From Nageia nagi (taxonomy: Eukaryota > Pinophyta): a DNA stretch of 64,000 bases. Position numbers and translations under genes: made by a program. Shown piece after piece: positions 36,384 through 47,387 of the stretch. The notes under the pieces were generated by a model. It was not told the DNA's origin. It saw only the letters and a list, made by a program, of their open reading frames with translations, and did no database searches. Within the stretch, counting starts at the first letter, position 1, and every line of letters begins with the position of its first letter. The stretch is from assembly GCA_050084985.1 (NCBI GenBank), contig JBITNC010000001.1:73160001-73224000 (forward strand), in the 5' to 3' direction.

Positions 36384-39119
36384 TTGCTACACAAGAATGT
36401 GAAAAATAATAATCATGAGGTTTAATAAACAACATTACATGTTATATTTAATTAACTAAGACATGCTTGATTTGATTCACAAGTGCAAATATTTTACAAC
36501 TCAAATATAGATCCCATGTACCCAAATACTTTTATCATAAAAAAATGTAGATGTAGAGTGACATTGTTGAGGCTTATTTTCTTGTCTAAAATTAAACTTT
36601 CACCTAGATGCCCACACAAGAGGAGCCCAAGTACTACCAATCCTCAACCAGTTCACCTTGGTCAGTATTATACTTTCACAAGGAGAAGTACCTACTATTT
36701 TTCAAGGTTATGATATATATTGGATTAGTCAAATTATTAATCTTGATTAGGTTTCATGTTGTCCTCCTAGGTTTATCAGGATAATCCTTGAATGGACATG
36801 TGAACATGTGGTATCAATACACACATGCCTGTCCACCTATTAGAGTTATGTCCAGACCAATAGAGAACTTAGGGGCAATTGAGAAGTATAGACTTTTCAT
36901 TATTTGGATCATTGGATTTAAAGGCTCTAGTCCACCTGTCCTCATCTCATGGCTCTCCAAATAAGTCATGTTGTAGAATATACATATGGATGTGTTCATT
37001 TTAAGGGGTTGCTCATTTCAATGTTTATGATTTTGCATAAGTAAATAAAGAAAAAATGCTAAATATTAAGTAAAGTGCATAAGGTTAAACATCATCCATT
37101 CATAACTTGGGACCTTAAGAGTCCAATGGATTTTGTTTACTAACCCCTAAAGGATATTTTTACATAGGTCCATAATTTGCACAAGTTAACTTTACAAAAT
37201 GATAAATACTTAAGCATGCATTAATTTCATAATTTTCATAAGTTAACTTTGCATAAAATAAATAATTAGGCATAAGCATAAATTTAATTAACTTAAAAAA
37301 AATAGCATTCATCAATCCCATAATTAAAAAAAAAAATTTAAGTAAGCATGCATCATTTAAAAATGTAAGGAGCATACAACATTTGAATTTAAGTAATGAG
37401 CATGCATTATTAACTAAACATGGACCATTTTAAGCAAAAGCATGCATTAACTTTAAAAATAAGTATTAAACATAAGTATTAATCATAAGCATGCATCATT
37501 TTAACTTTAAGTATTAAGCATGCATTTAACTTTTAAGTAGTAAGTATTAACTTAAAAAATTAAGCAAGCAACATACATTAAACATTAAGTAAAAAATTTA
37601 TATAAATTCCCCCCCCTTTTTTTTACTTAAAGTTGTACCCCTAAAGATAGCATTCTAGTTGTATCTTAGAAATTTAACTAAGGAAAGAAATACCAACAAA
37701 CAACACTTTTAACTAAGTATTTTGCATGCTAAAAAAAATACTAACAATTATTCCCCTTTTTAAAGATAAAAGAAATACTTTTTTTAAAAAAGGAAATGAT
37801 GACAAACACTAAATAGAAGCTACTCCTCAAGTTGGATGAGGAATATAGGTGGTGGGCCTTAACAAGTGGAACCCGCACAATGCGGTGGATCATAATCAGT
37901 GGAACCTACACTAAATTTTGGTGCAATAAATTTTATAAGAGCATCTCTCAAAATGATTTAAAAAAATATATAATAACATCCATAAAAAATCACTCATTCA
38001 TTTTGGATGCCCTCCAACAATTAAGTTTTACTTTCCTTACGGGGTTCCAAGGGGCAGTGCCCCTGGCGTGCCTCCCTTGTCACGGGATGGGGTTTCAATT
38101 TTTTCTAGAGGGGTTAAAATGAGTATTCTGGAAGAGATTAGATCTTAAAAAATACAATCTTTTTCTCATTTGTATGATACCCTTAAATCCCCTATTTTAG
38201 CTTGATGCAAATTAATAAATGTGTAGCATAAAACACTAGTGTATCCATTAAAAAAAAGCATTGCATGGATAATGCACCTTATTTGAATTGAAAATTTACA
38301 CAAATTTCAATTTAAATATTATGCATATTTATGCATAAAATCATATTTAATGCAACACTTCCCCCTTTTTCTTTGTCATGAAAAATGATGCAAGAAAGTT
38401 GCATTAAAAAATTTCAAAGTGTGCAAAAAAATTGTTTGCAAATTATTGGTTTTTCGAAATAATATATGCCTTCAAGAATGTATACAATTTTGCAAGAAAA
38501 ATTTTCCTTGTAAAAAATGGCAAATTTTAACCAAAAAATTTGATTACTTTGCATTAAGCTAAATTATTTTCATACTTCAAAATATTTATTATTTTGCAAA
38601 TGGAAATGCAAAGGAAATAACACCTATGGTTATTAAATATTTAAACAATGTAAGTATTTTACATTTAAGGCTACATGACCCTTCTTTAAAAAATATCATA
38701 GGTGGAAGCTTGGTAAAAAAAATAATCAATTTAAGGCTATAAATAATGAACTCCACATATATTAACCATGTGCCCCATAAAAACATATTGACCACCAACA
38801 ATTAATATTTGGGCAGTCTTTATAAAGTTTGATAAAGACTTGAGAAGGGCTAATAAATGCATATTTGAAAAATATTTAATAAATAGGTGAGAGCATGTGC
38901 AAACAAATTATGCATATCACCAAAAAGTTCTCCACCTCCATAACATATTATTAATCCCCTTTTATTTAATATATACTCTCACAAAAAAAAATTCCCTCAC
39001 CTACTTTAATAATATCCTCACTTGTTTTAAAAAACAAGAAGGTTTACATTTTTGTTAGTAGACGATTGCTTAAGAAAGGGAAGAAGAGGAAGCAGTGAAG
39101 CAAAAAAATTTTTAGGTAG
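36384..39119. other. AT-rich decayed sequence
   Basis: No protein domain is recognisable. Many ATTAAGCATGCAT-like words recur between 37200 and 37560, giving a loose simple-repeat texture. A small GC-rich patch at 38036-38100 contains TCCAAGGGGCAGTGCCCCTGG, a short palindrome-like stretch. Confidence 0.4.
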
Positions 39120-39139
39120 AGCTACAAAAGGGAATGTAG

Positions 39140-39590
39140 CCTAGGGTGCCCCTACAGAGGTTTCCTGGTAGCCCTATTAGAGTGGTTGAGTCCCCTCAAG
39201 GACATGTGCCTCCCTTGGGAGTGTGCAACCCTATTAGGGCTACCACCTCCCCATAGGGACACATGCCTCCCTTGGGAGTGCATGACCCTATTGGGGCTAT
39301 TGCTTCCCCATAGGGACACACACCTCCCTTGGTGGGCTACCACTTCCCCATAGGGTCATGCACCTCCCTTCGGAGTGCATAGTCCTGTTGGGGTAGCAAG
39401 CACCTCCCCTCAGGGACTTATATGTACCTTGGGGAGAGCATAGCCCTATTGGGGGATTGCTCCCTTAGGACATGCACCTTCCTTTGGGAGAGCATGGGCC
39501 TGTTGGGGGTCAATGCCTCCTTTCAAGGACTTGCACTTCCCTTGGGGAGAGCACAGCCCTGTTGGGGTGACATGCTTCCCTAGGGACATG
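39140..39590. repeat. GC-rich minisatellite, 57-bp period, about 8 units
   Basis: Units of the form CCTCCCTTGGGAGTG...CCCTATTGGGGCT...CCATAGGGACACA repeat, with clear starts at 39209, 39266 and 39323 (57 bp apart). Spacing is looser further right. Because 57 is a multiple of three, the minus strand stays open for 63 codons (39343-39152) with a repeated peptide containing SPNRV and QGRHVSLWG. A coding role is not supported. Confidence 0.85.
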
Positions 39591-39599
39591 CATTTTTTT

Positions 39600-40319
39600 A
39601 AATAATATATATAAAGAACAAAAAAATTCATCTATAAAATATAGAATATACAACAATTTAAAAAAAATAAAAAAAATTGTAAAAAAAATAGTTTTTTTTT
39701 TATTATCTCATATTTTTTTAATGCTAAAAAATTGCAAGAATTTGTGCTTTTATTTGTTATAATAACAAAAAATTTAACAAAATAACTTCATACACATTAC
39801 AAAAAATAATTGCAAGAGTAGAAAAGTTTTTTTTGTAAAAAAACTTAATTACAAAAATCAATAATTAGATTTTTGTTATTTTACAATAATGAAATATCCA
39901 ACATAATTTGTACGTTTTAATTGGCACTATAATAATTAAAAAAATTTGCAAAAAATAATTGCAATTTTATAAAAATATCTTTAGCGTAGTTTAAAATCTA
40001 AAAAAAATTAGATTTAAATATGTAAAGAAAGAATCTCTCCTTTTTTTATTTTATAAAATTTTGCAAAAAATAATAAACTAATTGCAAAATTTTACAAACA
40101 AATATAACTAACAAATCTAAAATATTGTTAGTATTGATCATAATCTAGAGAGATTAACTAGATCTTACAAAGAAAATAATAAATCGCTTAACCTCAAATT
40201 GAAGGTCTCAATACTAACCTTAAAGATTAGATATATCAATAATTTTCATATAAGAAATGTAGTAGATGTAGCTTAGTTTCAAAAAAAAAATAGAAACAAG
40301 ATTAGGGAATAGGTATACC
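39600..40319. other. Very A/T-rich sequence, nothing recognised
   Basis: The stretch is dominated by poly-A and poly-T runs with AAAAATTGCAAG-like words. No gene, LTR edge or structured repeat was found. Confidence 0.5.
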
Positions 40320-40938
40320 TTTGAATTTGAGGATATTTACCTCAATATCACCAAGTAGAAATTAAGAATAAAGAATCAATCACACTAAATTGATACAAGA
40401 TATATAGTGGTTCCTTCAACTAAGGGAGTACATCCACTTCACTTGGAAATCTCTATATATCTCTATGGCTATTTATAATAGACAATACTAGCTCTTCTAT
40501 AAGCTCTAATACCTATTATAACATTTCATACTTCAAGTATCCAAGTGTGTTTTTCTCCTACTCATGGGGTCTTTTTATAGGACTCTAAGTTAACCTTAGG
40601 TTGTTAGTAAACTTAACCACCTATGGTTAACTGACCATGAGTTTACATTAAGAATTATTATATTTGAGTGGGTATGCCACTCTTCACATGGGTGCTCCAC
40701 TTAATCACATGATGCATAATATTAAATTATGCTCTTACATAATTCATGTGTACATCACATGTGTACAATTACACTATGGGCCTACATGCCCATGTGGACA
40801 AATGCCCATTATAATATTATGTGGGGTTCCACAATAACCTTCATGGATAATCCACTCATTAACTTAAGTTGGATTATTCCATGATATTACATAATATAAT
40901 TTAAATAGCCATTTCAAAATTACATTATAATTCCAACA
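40320..40938 (-). repeat. LTR-like segment, minus strand, inserted in the gypsy 5' LTR
   Basis: Read on the minus strand it begins TGTTGGAATTATAATG at 40938. It has CCTATAAAAAGACCCC as a TATA region near 40565 and continues to a GTGGATGTACTCC...GGAACCACTATA stretch shared by the other LTRs in the window. Its outer end near 40320 is not resolved. To its right the sequence switches at once to plus-strand gypsy LTR tail, so this element cut that LTR. Confidence 0.5.
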
Positions 40939-41062
40939 CCCTATACATGAAGGTGTCACTTGTGTGTGTGATTGTTTGAGAGCATTCTTGTGTTGTTGCT
41001 AAGGAGTAGAGGATCACTCCAAGGTAATCTTGGGTATAAGAGCTTTTAGGTAACCCATGCCA
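40939..41062 (+). repeat. 5' LTR remnant of the gypsy element
   Basis: CTATACATGAAGG...CAAGGTAATCTTGGGTATAAGAG corresponds to the last 125 bp of the 3' LTR (about 51102-51226). The first 350 bp are missing, replaced by the minus-strand LTR-like segment to the left. Confidence 0.65.
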
Positions 41063-41174
41063 AGATAAGTATTTTTGAACTTTAACAATTATCAATTAAA
41101 GATAAAGATACCTTTTTGATGTGTTTAAGAAAATAAAAGTTTATGTGGATATTCCTATTGCTAAATTTGTGTAG

Positions 41175-41322
41175 TTGGTAGGCAATCTTGATATCGATTT
41201 AGTTTGTAACATAATTTCCTTTCAAGAGAGTGAATTGCCTAGTGAAGATGTTATTGAGAAAAAGCTAGGACTATATGTCTATGTTAACATTCATGGTATT
41301 CCTATTAAAAAAGCTTTGATTG
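41175..41322 (+). pseudogene. Gypsy protease, amino-terminal part
   Basis: The frame reads about 49 codons ending GIPIKKALI and stops being gypsy sequence at 41322, where the copia LTR starts. In this family the next residues are the DTG active site, and those are found at 46342 onward after the copia element. The continuation of this frame into the LTR (to 41414) is artificial. Confidence 0.7.
41318..41322 (+). repeat. Target-site duplication GATTG, left copy
   Basis: GATTG before the 5' LTR equals 46342-46346 after the 3' LTR. Confidence 0.9.
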
Positions 41323-41800
41323 TGTTGTGTGTGGAGCATGATTGTTCAGAGTTGTTTATTTTAGCCGGATGTATATCCCAGGAAGCTAAAAATGTCTGGA
41401 AAATTGCCTTGTAAAAGTAAAGTAATTTCTAGTTAATCTGGGCCGTTTATTAGGCAAATAATCTGACGGTTGAACTTATGTTTGGTTTAGGGATTTTTTC
41501 CTAGATAAAAACCCCTCTTTTTGCATGTGGGCATTGTAACAGACGTGATTCAGTGAGTGAGAAATAGAAACGTGAGACTGTGAGAGAAAACAGAGGATAT
41601 TACAGCGGATCTGCTATAGGTTGTATCTATTCACTCTGCTGGATAATAAAAAAGGAAGGACTGGCTGTTTGGTGTGGACGTAGCCCAAACTGGGTGAACC
41701 ACGTATATCTGTGTCTCTCTTGTTTATGCGTTTTCTGTGCTTATATTTCTAAAACATTTTTTATGTTCTATTGCTCCGTAATAATTATAATTTCCTAACA
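41323..41800 (+). repeat. 5' LTR (478 bp) of the young copia element
   Basis: It runs from TGTTGTGTGTGG to TTTCCTAACA and differs from the 3' LTR at six sites, all transitions, with no indels. Confidence 0.95.
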
Positions 41801-41802
41801 AC

Positions 41803-41814
41803 TGGTATCAGAGC
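41803..41814 (+). promoter_or_regulatory. Primer-binding site for initiator tRNA-Met
   Basis: TGGTATCAGAGC lies 2 bp after the 5' LTR and is the same 12-mer as at 9890-9901. Confidence 0.9.
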
Positions 41815-41875
41815 CGAAGGTCTATTTGGCTGATAAACTCGCAGGAAAGAAGGATTCCTCGTTCGAGTGGGAGCA

Positions 41876-42616
41876 ATGGCGGAAGATGGTAAGTTTAGGG
41901 TTGAGAAATTTAATGGCCAAAATTTCTCGCTATGGAAGATGCAAATGGAAGATTATTTGTATCAAAAAGATCTATACCTACCATTGAGCGGAAAAAACAA
42001 ATAAGCCGACGAATATGACAGATGAAGAGTGGAACTTTCTCGATAGAAAGGCACTCGGAGCAATACGGTTGAGCCTCGCTGCATCAGTTGCCTTCAACAT
42101 TTCGAAGGAAACAACGATAGAGGGTTTATTTCAGGCGTTGTCAAAACTATATGAAAAACCCTCGGCCTCAAACAAGGTATTTCTTATGAAACGGTTATTT
42201 AATATGAAGATGTCGGAAGGTGGATCTGTTGCGGATCATTTAAATGATTTTAATACTGTTACAAGTCAGTTATGTTCTGTAAAGGTAGACTTTGATGATG
42301 AAGTTAGAGCTCTGTTATTCTTATGCTCATTACCAGAAAGTTGGAATGGTTTAGTAATGGCAATTAGTAACTCTGTGTCTGGATCTAGTACTTTAAAGTT
42401 TGATGATGTTGTCGGTGCTATCCTTAGCGAGGAAATGCGACGGAAAAGCTCCGGTGAGACATCGGGAAATGCTTTGAGTGTAGATTCTAGGGGAAGAAAA
42501 AGTGAAAAAGGAAAGAGCTCAGGATATCGTAGTAAATCAAAGAAAGGCAGATCCAAGTCCAGATCGGATTAGAGTGCTGGAATTGTGGAAAGAAAGGACA
42601 CCTAAAGAGAGACTGT
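41876..42616 (+). pseudogene. Copia gag with zinc knuckle, two frameshifts
   Basis: The ATG at 41876 opens MAEDGKFRVEKFNGQNFSLW, a typical copia gag beginning with the F-x-G-x-N-F-x-x-W pattern. A frameshift near 41990-42003 moves the frame to the main gag body (42015-42572), which contains the conserved [21 protein letters not shown] second shift near 42570 moves to the zinc knuckle CWNCGKKGHLKRDC (42575-42616, CX2CX4HX4C, all four ligands present). The capsid protein would package the RNA; here it cannot be made in one piece. Confidence 0.85.
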
Positions 42617-44012
42617 AGATCTCGGAAGGGAAAAGAAGGAGATGCACAGCAAGAAAACAATCATGAAGCAAATGTGACAGGTGAGATTTTACAAGATGCT
42701 TTGATTCTTTCTTTCGAAAATATTAATAATTCCTGGGTGGTAGATTCAGGGGCCTCATTCCATGCCACACCTGATAAGAAAAATTTTCATGACTATGTTC
42801 AAGGAGATTTTGGACAAGTTCGTTTGGGTGATGATAAACCTTGTAAAATTGTTGGAATGGGTAAGGTTCTTATAAAACAGCAGAATGGAAACCAATGGCT
42901 ACTAAAGGAGGTAAGGCATGTTCCAGATCTAAGAAAAAATCTGATTTCAAACAGGGCAGTTAGGTAGTGAAGGTTGTGTGACAACTTTCACAGATAAAGC
43001 TTGGAAGGTCACCAAAGGAGCCCTAGTAATAGCAAGAGGTGAAAAGGTTGGTACATTGTATTTATGCAATGGTATTTCTAACTCTGTTAATGCTTTAACT
43101 TCCAAAGGAGCAGATGCAGCATTATGGCATCATAGGCTCGGACACATGAGTGAAAAGGGAATGAAGATTCTTCACTCAAGAAATTTGTTGCCAGGTTTGA
43201 AGAATGTTGATCTGGATTTCTGTGAGAATTGCATCTATGGAAAACAGAAGAGAGTCAGATTTCTCAGAGTTGGGAAAGAGAAGAAGAGCCAAAAATTAGA
43301 GCTTGTGCATACAGATGTATGGGGACCGGCTCAGGTATCATCTCTCGGTGGCTCTCGTTATTATGTTACCTTTATTGATGATGCAACTAGAAAAACTTGG
43401 ATTTATTGTATTAAGAATAAATCTGATGTATTTGATACTTTTAAGAAATGGAAAGCTTTGGTTGAGATTGAGACAGGAAAGAAATTGAAGTGTCTTAGAT
43501 CAGACAATGGAGGTGAATATTGCAGCAAAGAGTTTGATAGGTACTGTTCGGAACATGGAATTCGTAGAGAGAAGACAGTTCCAAGAACACCACAAGAAAA
43601 TGGTGTGTCAGAAAGGATGAACAGGACAATCATGGAGCGTGCAAGGTGCATGAGATTACATGCAGGATTGCCTTTACAGTTTTGGGCAGATGCTGTAGAT
43701 ACTGCTGTTTATCTAATAAACAGAGGGCCTTCAAGTTCCTTGGATTGTGGTGTTCCAGAGGAAGCATGGACAGGTAAAAAGGTAAACTACTCTTTTTTAA
43801 AGCCTTTTGGTTGTGAGGCCTTTGTCCATATTGATAAAGAAAATAGAACAAAGCTTGAGGCAAAGTCAAAGAAATGTACCTTTATTGGATATGGTGTTAA
43901 TGATTTTGGTTATCGCTTATATGATTATGAAAATCACAAAATCATTAGGAGTAGAGATGTAATATTCAATGAAAAGGTCTTCTATAAGAATCAGTTGCAG
44001 GAAAAGAAATAA
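42617..44012 (+). pseudogene. Copia protease and integrase, one frameshift and one stop
   Basis: The protease active site DSGASFHAT is in the open segment 42674-42967. A one-base shift near 42950 (an extra A in a TCAAACAGGG context) moves the frame to integrase (42978-44012). The integrase zinc region is LWHHRLGHMS...CENCIYGKQ. The catalytic triad is visible in VHTDVWGP, RSDNGGEY and ENGVSERMN. The frame ends at TAA 44010-44012, after which the same frame continues open into the RT part, so the stop is a single point change. Confidence 0.85.
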
Positions 44013-45767
44013 GAAAAAGAAAATAAGGAATACGTAGTTCTTGATGAAATCACTGGAAAAGTAAAGGTGCCTGAAAATAATAATAACCAACCACCACAAC
44101 AGCAACAGGCACCCCAAACACCTGAAAGTGGTGTTAGAAGATCTACCAGGATAAGTAGACCCCCTGAACGATACTCTCCTTCATTATATTATTTATTGTT
44201 GATTGATTCCGGTGAACCTGAATGTTATGAAGAAGCAATGCAGGTTGAAAGCAGGAAGAAGTGGGAGGTAGCCATGGAAGAAGAGATGGACTCCTTAATA
44301 CATAACCAGACTTGGGACTTAGTCAGGTTGCCTGCAGGAAAAACTACATTGAAGAATAAATGGGTTTACAGGCTGAAGGAAGAAGATGGAGGAAAACAGA
44401 GGTACAAAGCTAGACTTGTGGTGAAGGGGTTTGCACAGAAGAAAGGTATTGATTTTGATGAAATATTTTCTCCTGTTGTTAAAATGACTTCAATCAGAAC
44501 TATTTTAAGTCTTGTAGCAGCTGAAGATTTGCATCTTGAGCAGTTAGATGTAAAGACAGCCTTTCTCCATGGGGATTTGGAGGAAGAGTTATATATGCAA
44601 CAGCCACAAGGATATGAGGTGAAAGGGAAGGAGAAACTTGTGTGCAGGTTGAAGAAGAGCTTGTATGGCTTAAAACAGGCTCCAAGGCAATGGTATCTAA
44701 AATTTGATAAGTTTATGTCTGAACAAGGTTATACTAGATGCCACTCTGATCATTGTGTTTATTTGAAAAAGCAAAATGATGGTAGCTATATCATATTGTT
44801 ATTGTATGTAGATGACATGCTTGTTGCAGGGTCTAACATGCAGGAAATAAATGTGCTCAAAAGAAAATTGGCAAATTCATTTGCAATGAAGGATTTGGGA
44901 GCTGCAAAACAAATCCTTGGTATGAGAATCACTAGAGACAGGAAAAATCATAAATTGACATTGTCTCAGAATGAGTACATACAAAAGGTATTGAAAAGAT
45001 TTAATATGCACAATGCAAAACCAGTTAGTATACCTTTTGCTAGCCATTTCAAACTTAGTAAGGAAATGTGCCCAAAGACCCAAGAAGACATGGATTATAT
45101 GTCTAAAGTTCCATATGCATCAGCAGTTGGAAGCTTAATGTATGCAATGGTCTGCACAAGGCCTGATATTGCACATGCAGTGGGAGTTGTAAGCAGGTAC
45201 ATGAATAATCCAGGAAAGGAACATTGGATGGCAGTGAAATGGATTCTCAGATATTTGAAAGGTACCACAAATCAAGCATTATGCTTTGGTGGTTCAAATA
45301 TTTCCCTACAGGGATATGTTGATGCAGATATGGCAGGTGACAGAGATAATAGGAGGAGCACTACAGGATATGTATTTACTGTTGGTGGAACAGCTGTCAG
45401 TTGGGTTTCAAAAATCCAAAGTGTTATTGCACTTTCAACAACAGAAGCAGAGTATATTGCTGCTACAGAGGCTAGTAAAGAAATGATTTGGTTACAAAGG
45501 TTCATGGGTGAATTGGGTAAGGAGCATGATATGGGGATGCTATACAGTGATAGCCAAAGTGCCATTCATCTTGCAAAGAACTCAGCATTTCATTCTAGGA
45601 CTAAACACATACAGCTTAAGTACCATTTCATACGATCAGTGTTGGAAGATGGAGAATTAAAGCTGGAAAAGATACATACTAGCCAGAATCCTGCAGATAT
45701 GCTAACAAAAGTTGTAACCAGGGAGAAACTGAGAATATGCTCAGTTTCAATTGGTCTTCAAGGATGA
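44013..45767 (+). CDS. Copia reverse transcriptase and RNase H (open segment)
   Basis: This segment is open throughout; the first ATG is at 44067, giving 566 codons. From that Met, the RT fingers and palm include KWVYRLKEE, the first catalytic Asp in DVKTAFLHG (161) and YVDD at 247-250. RNase H follows with YVDADMAGD, STTEAEY and SDSQSAIHLAKN. The polyprotein end is MLTKVVTREKL, the normal copia ending. It copies element RNA into DNA inside virus-like particles. It normally depends on translation from gag, and the stop at 44010 and upstream frameshifts break that. RT and RNase H look intact. Confidence 0.9.
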   Translation, partial: EKENKEYVVLDEITGKVKVPENNNNQPPQQQQAPQTPESGVRRSTRISRPPERYSPSLYYLLLIDSGEPECYEEAMQVESRKKWEVAMEEEMDSLIHNQTWDLVRLPAGKTTLKNKWVYRLKEEDGGKQRYKARLVVKGFAQKKGIDFDEIFSPVVKMTSIRTILSLVAAEDLHLEQLDVKTAFLHGDLEEELYMQQPQGYEVKGKEKLVCRLKKSLYGLKQAPRQWYLKFDKFMSEQGYTRCHSDHCVYLKKQNDGSYIILLLYVDDMLVAGSNMQEINVLKRKLANSFAMKDLGAAKQILGMRITRDRKNHKLTLSQNEYIQKVLKRFNMHNAKPVSIPFASHFKLSKEMCPKTQEDMDYMSKVPYASAVGSLMYAMVCTRPDIAHAVGVVSRYMNNPGKEHWMAVKWILRYLKGTTNQALCFGGSNISLQGYVDADMAGDRDNRRSTTGYVFTVGGTAVSWVSKIQSVIALSTTEAEYIAATEASKEMIWLQRFMGELGKEHDMGMLYSDSQSAIHLAKNSAFHSRTKHIQLKYHFIRSVLEDGELKLEKIHTSQNPADMLTKVVTREKLRICSVSIGLQG

Positions 45768-45852
45768 CTATGAAGATGAGAAATAGCCAGGTCCAAAGAG
45801 GAGTCATTGTCCAGCAAAAGAAGCAGCGGTGGAGTTGCTACAATCATTCTCC

Positions 45853-45863
45853 AAGTGGGAGAT
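45853..45863 (+). promoter_or_regulatory. Polypurine tract
   Basis: AAGTGGGAGAT lies immediately before the 3' LTR, the usual plus-strand priming site. It is slightly interrupted by T. Confidence 0.75.
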
Positions 45864-46341
45864 TGTTGTGTGTGGAGCATGATTGTTCAGAGTTGTTTAT
45901 TTTAGCCGGATGTATATCCCAGGAAGCTAAAAACGTCTGGAAAATTGCCTTGTAAAAGTAAAGTAATTTCTAGTTAATCTGGGCCGTTTATTAGGCAAAT
46001 AATCTGACGGTTGAACTTATGTTTGGTTTAGGGATTTTTTCCTAGATAAAAACCCCTCTTTTTGCATGTGGGCATTGTAACAGACGTGATTCAGTGAGTG
46101 AGAAATAGAAACGTGAGATTGTGAGAGAAAACAGAGGATATTACAGCGGATCTGCTGTAGGTTGTATCTATTCACTCTGTTGGATAATAAAAAAGGAAGG
46201 ACTGGCTGTTTGGTGTGGACGTAGCCCAAACTGGGTGAACCACATATATCTGTGTCTCTCTTGTTTATGCATTTTCTGTGCTTATATTTCTAAAACATTT
46301 TTTATGTTCTATTGCTCCGTAATAATTATAATTTCCTAACA
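45864..46341 (+). repeat. 3' LTR (478 bp) of the young copia element
   Basis: It is identical in length to the 5' LTR and differs at six sites. It ends CCTAACA and is followed by the GATTG duplication. Confidence 0.95.
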
Positions 46342-46346
46342 GATTG
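46342..46346 (+). repeat. Target-site duplication GATTG, right copy
   Basis: It matches 41318-41322. Confidence 0.9.
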
Positions 46347-46670
46347 ATACTGGTTCAAATATCAATGTATGTTCCATTGAATTATTTTGAAAATAATTTC
46401 CTTCCATATATGCAAAAATGAAAAGAACCACTTTTAGCATTAAAGAGTTTGATAATACCGAAAAAGAATATATCAAATATGTATCTATGCATTTTGAAGT
46501 AGGTGGTAAAGTGGTTTATCAAAAGGTCTATGTCTTTCAAGTAAAATTGCCATTTAATTTGTTTCTTAGTAGACCATGGATCCATAAGATTAGGAATGTT
46601 ACTTTCACATTGCATCAATCAATTAAACTTATGCACAAAGGAAAACATGTTACTATTCATGCATAAGTTA
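46342..46670 (+). pseudogene. Gypsy protease, carboxy-terminal part
   Basis: The sequence resumes with codons for the aspartic protease motif DTGSNINVCS, directly continuing the frame that stopped at 41322. Further on, VYVFQVKLPFNLFLSRPWIH matches the later protease region of Tat-type elements (the LGRPWIH motif). Stops and a shift occur around 46385-46450. Confidence 0.7.
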
Positions 46671-47387
46671 ATCCTATAGATGTATATGAAGCAACTGAGA
46701 GGTTTTGGATTCCTCATGATTTGGTCAAAAGTGAGGAAGACGCACCAACACCTATCATATTTATCACTCCACAAGAGTTAAGCATTGGAGCATATAGAAT
46801 CCCAAAGATAAATATTTAGGAGAACTTTAGAGAGCTTGGATGAACCCTTATAGTCCTAGAAACATTGGCATTCCACTAGTAGGAGATTGAAGATGAGCAT
46901 TTGCGCTCCATTCTTGAGTATGAAAATGCTCTTGTTGAAGATGTGAATATACTCTACCAAGAACACAAAGAAAAAAGTGCATCTGATAATGAATATGTAA
47001 CTCTCATTTTGTAAAAATTACCAGTTTAGGTAAGTATGCATTTCAATAGCATTAATTCTATTTTCACTAATGAATATATGCACAAATATCAATATGATGG
47101 AAAAGGCTTACATAAAAATGAGCAAGGCATCATAGAGTGCATTCCAAATGAAGGTTAGCACAAAAGAACACCTAGTGTCGAACTTGATGATGCTACACCT
47201 AACTCATCTTCATCATTTCCAAGGATTTAACATTTTGATAGTAGTGATTAGGTATGCATAAAATATATATATTCCAAGGATTTAACATTTTGATAGTAGT
47301 GATTAGGTATGCATAAAATATATATATGATGAGTGGTTGCATTGTAGGATGATGCATGCTCCAATAGAGGAGTTATAGGCTTACTAT
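46671..47387 (+). other. Gypsy linker region, decayed
   Basis: Between protease and RT the Tat group has a poorly conserved linker. Only broken short frames remain here, and a 55-bp direct duplication lies inside. Confidence 0.45.
47217..47326 (+). repeat. Direct duplication of 55 bp
   Basis: TTCCAAGGATTTAACATTTT starts at 47217 and again at 47272. The two copies are near identical and end in a TATATA run, which suggests a recent slippage or break-repair duplication. Confidence 0.9.

Larger units (their letters stand above)
41323..46341 (+). mobile_element. Young Ty1/copia retrotransposon, full length (5019 bp)
   Basis: The element has two 478-bp LTRs, a primer-binding site, a polypurine tract, all copia domains in order and a 5-bp GATTG target duplication. 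Its LTRs differ at only six positions, so it is by far the youngest element here. Three frameshifts and one stop break gag-pol, but the last 566 codons are open. The integrase, RT and RNase H style suggests the Tork/Tnt1-like group; that placement is tentative. Confidence 0.95.

Noticed and set aside
36812-36826. TGTGGTATCAATACA as a primer-binding site
   Set aside because: It lacks the AGAGC part of the tRNA-Met site and lies on the wrong strand for the nearby minus-strand copia element.
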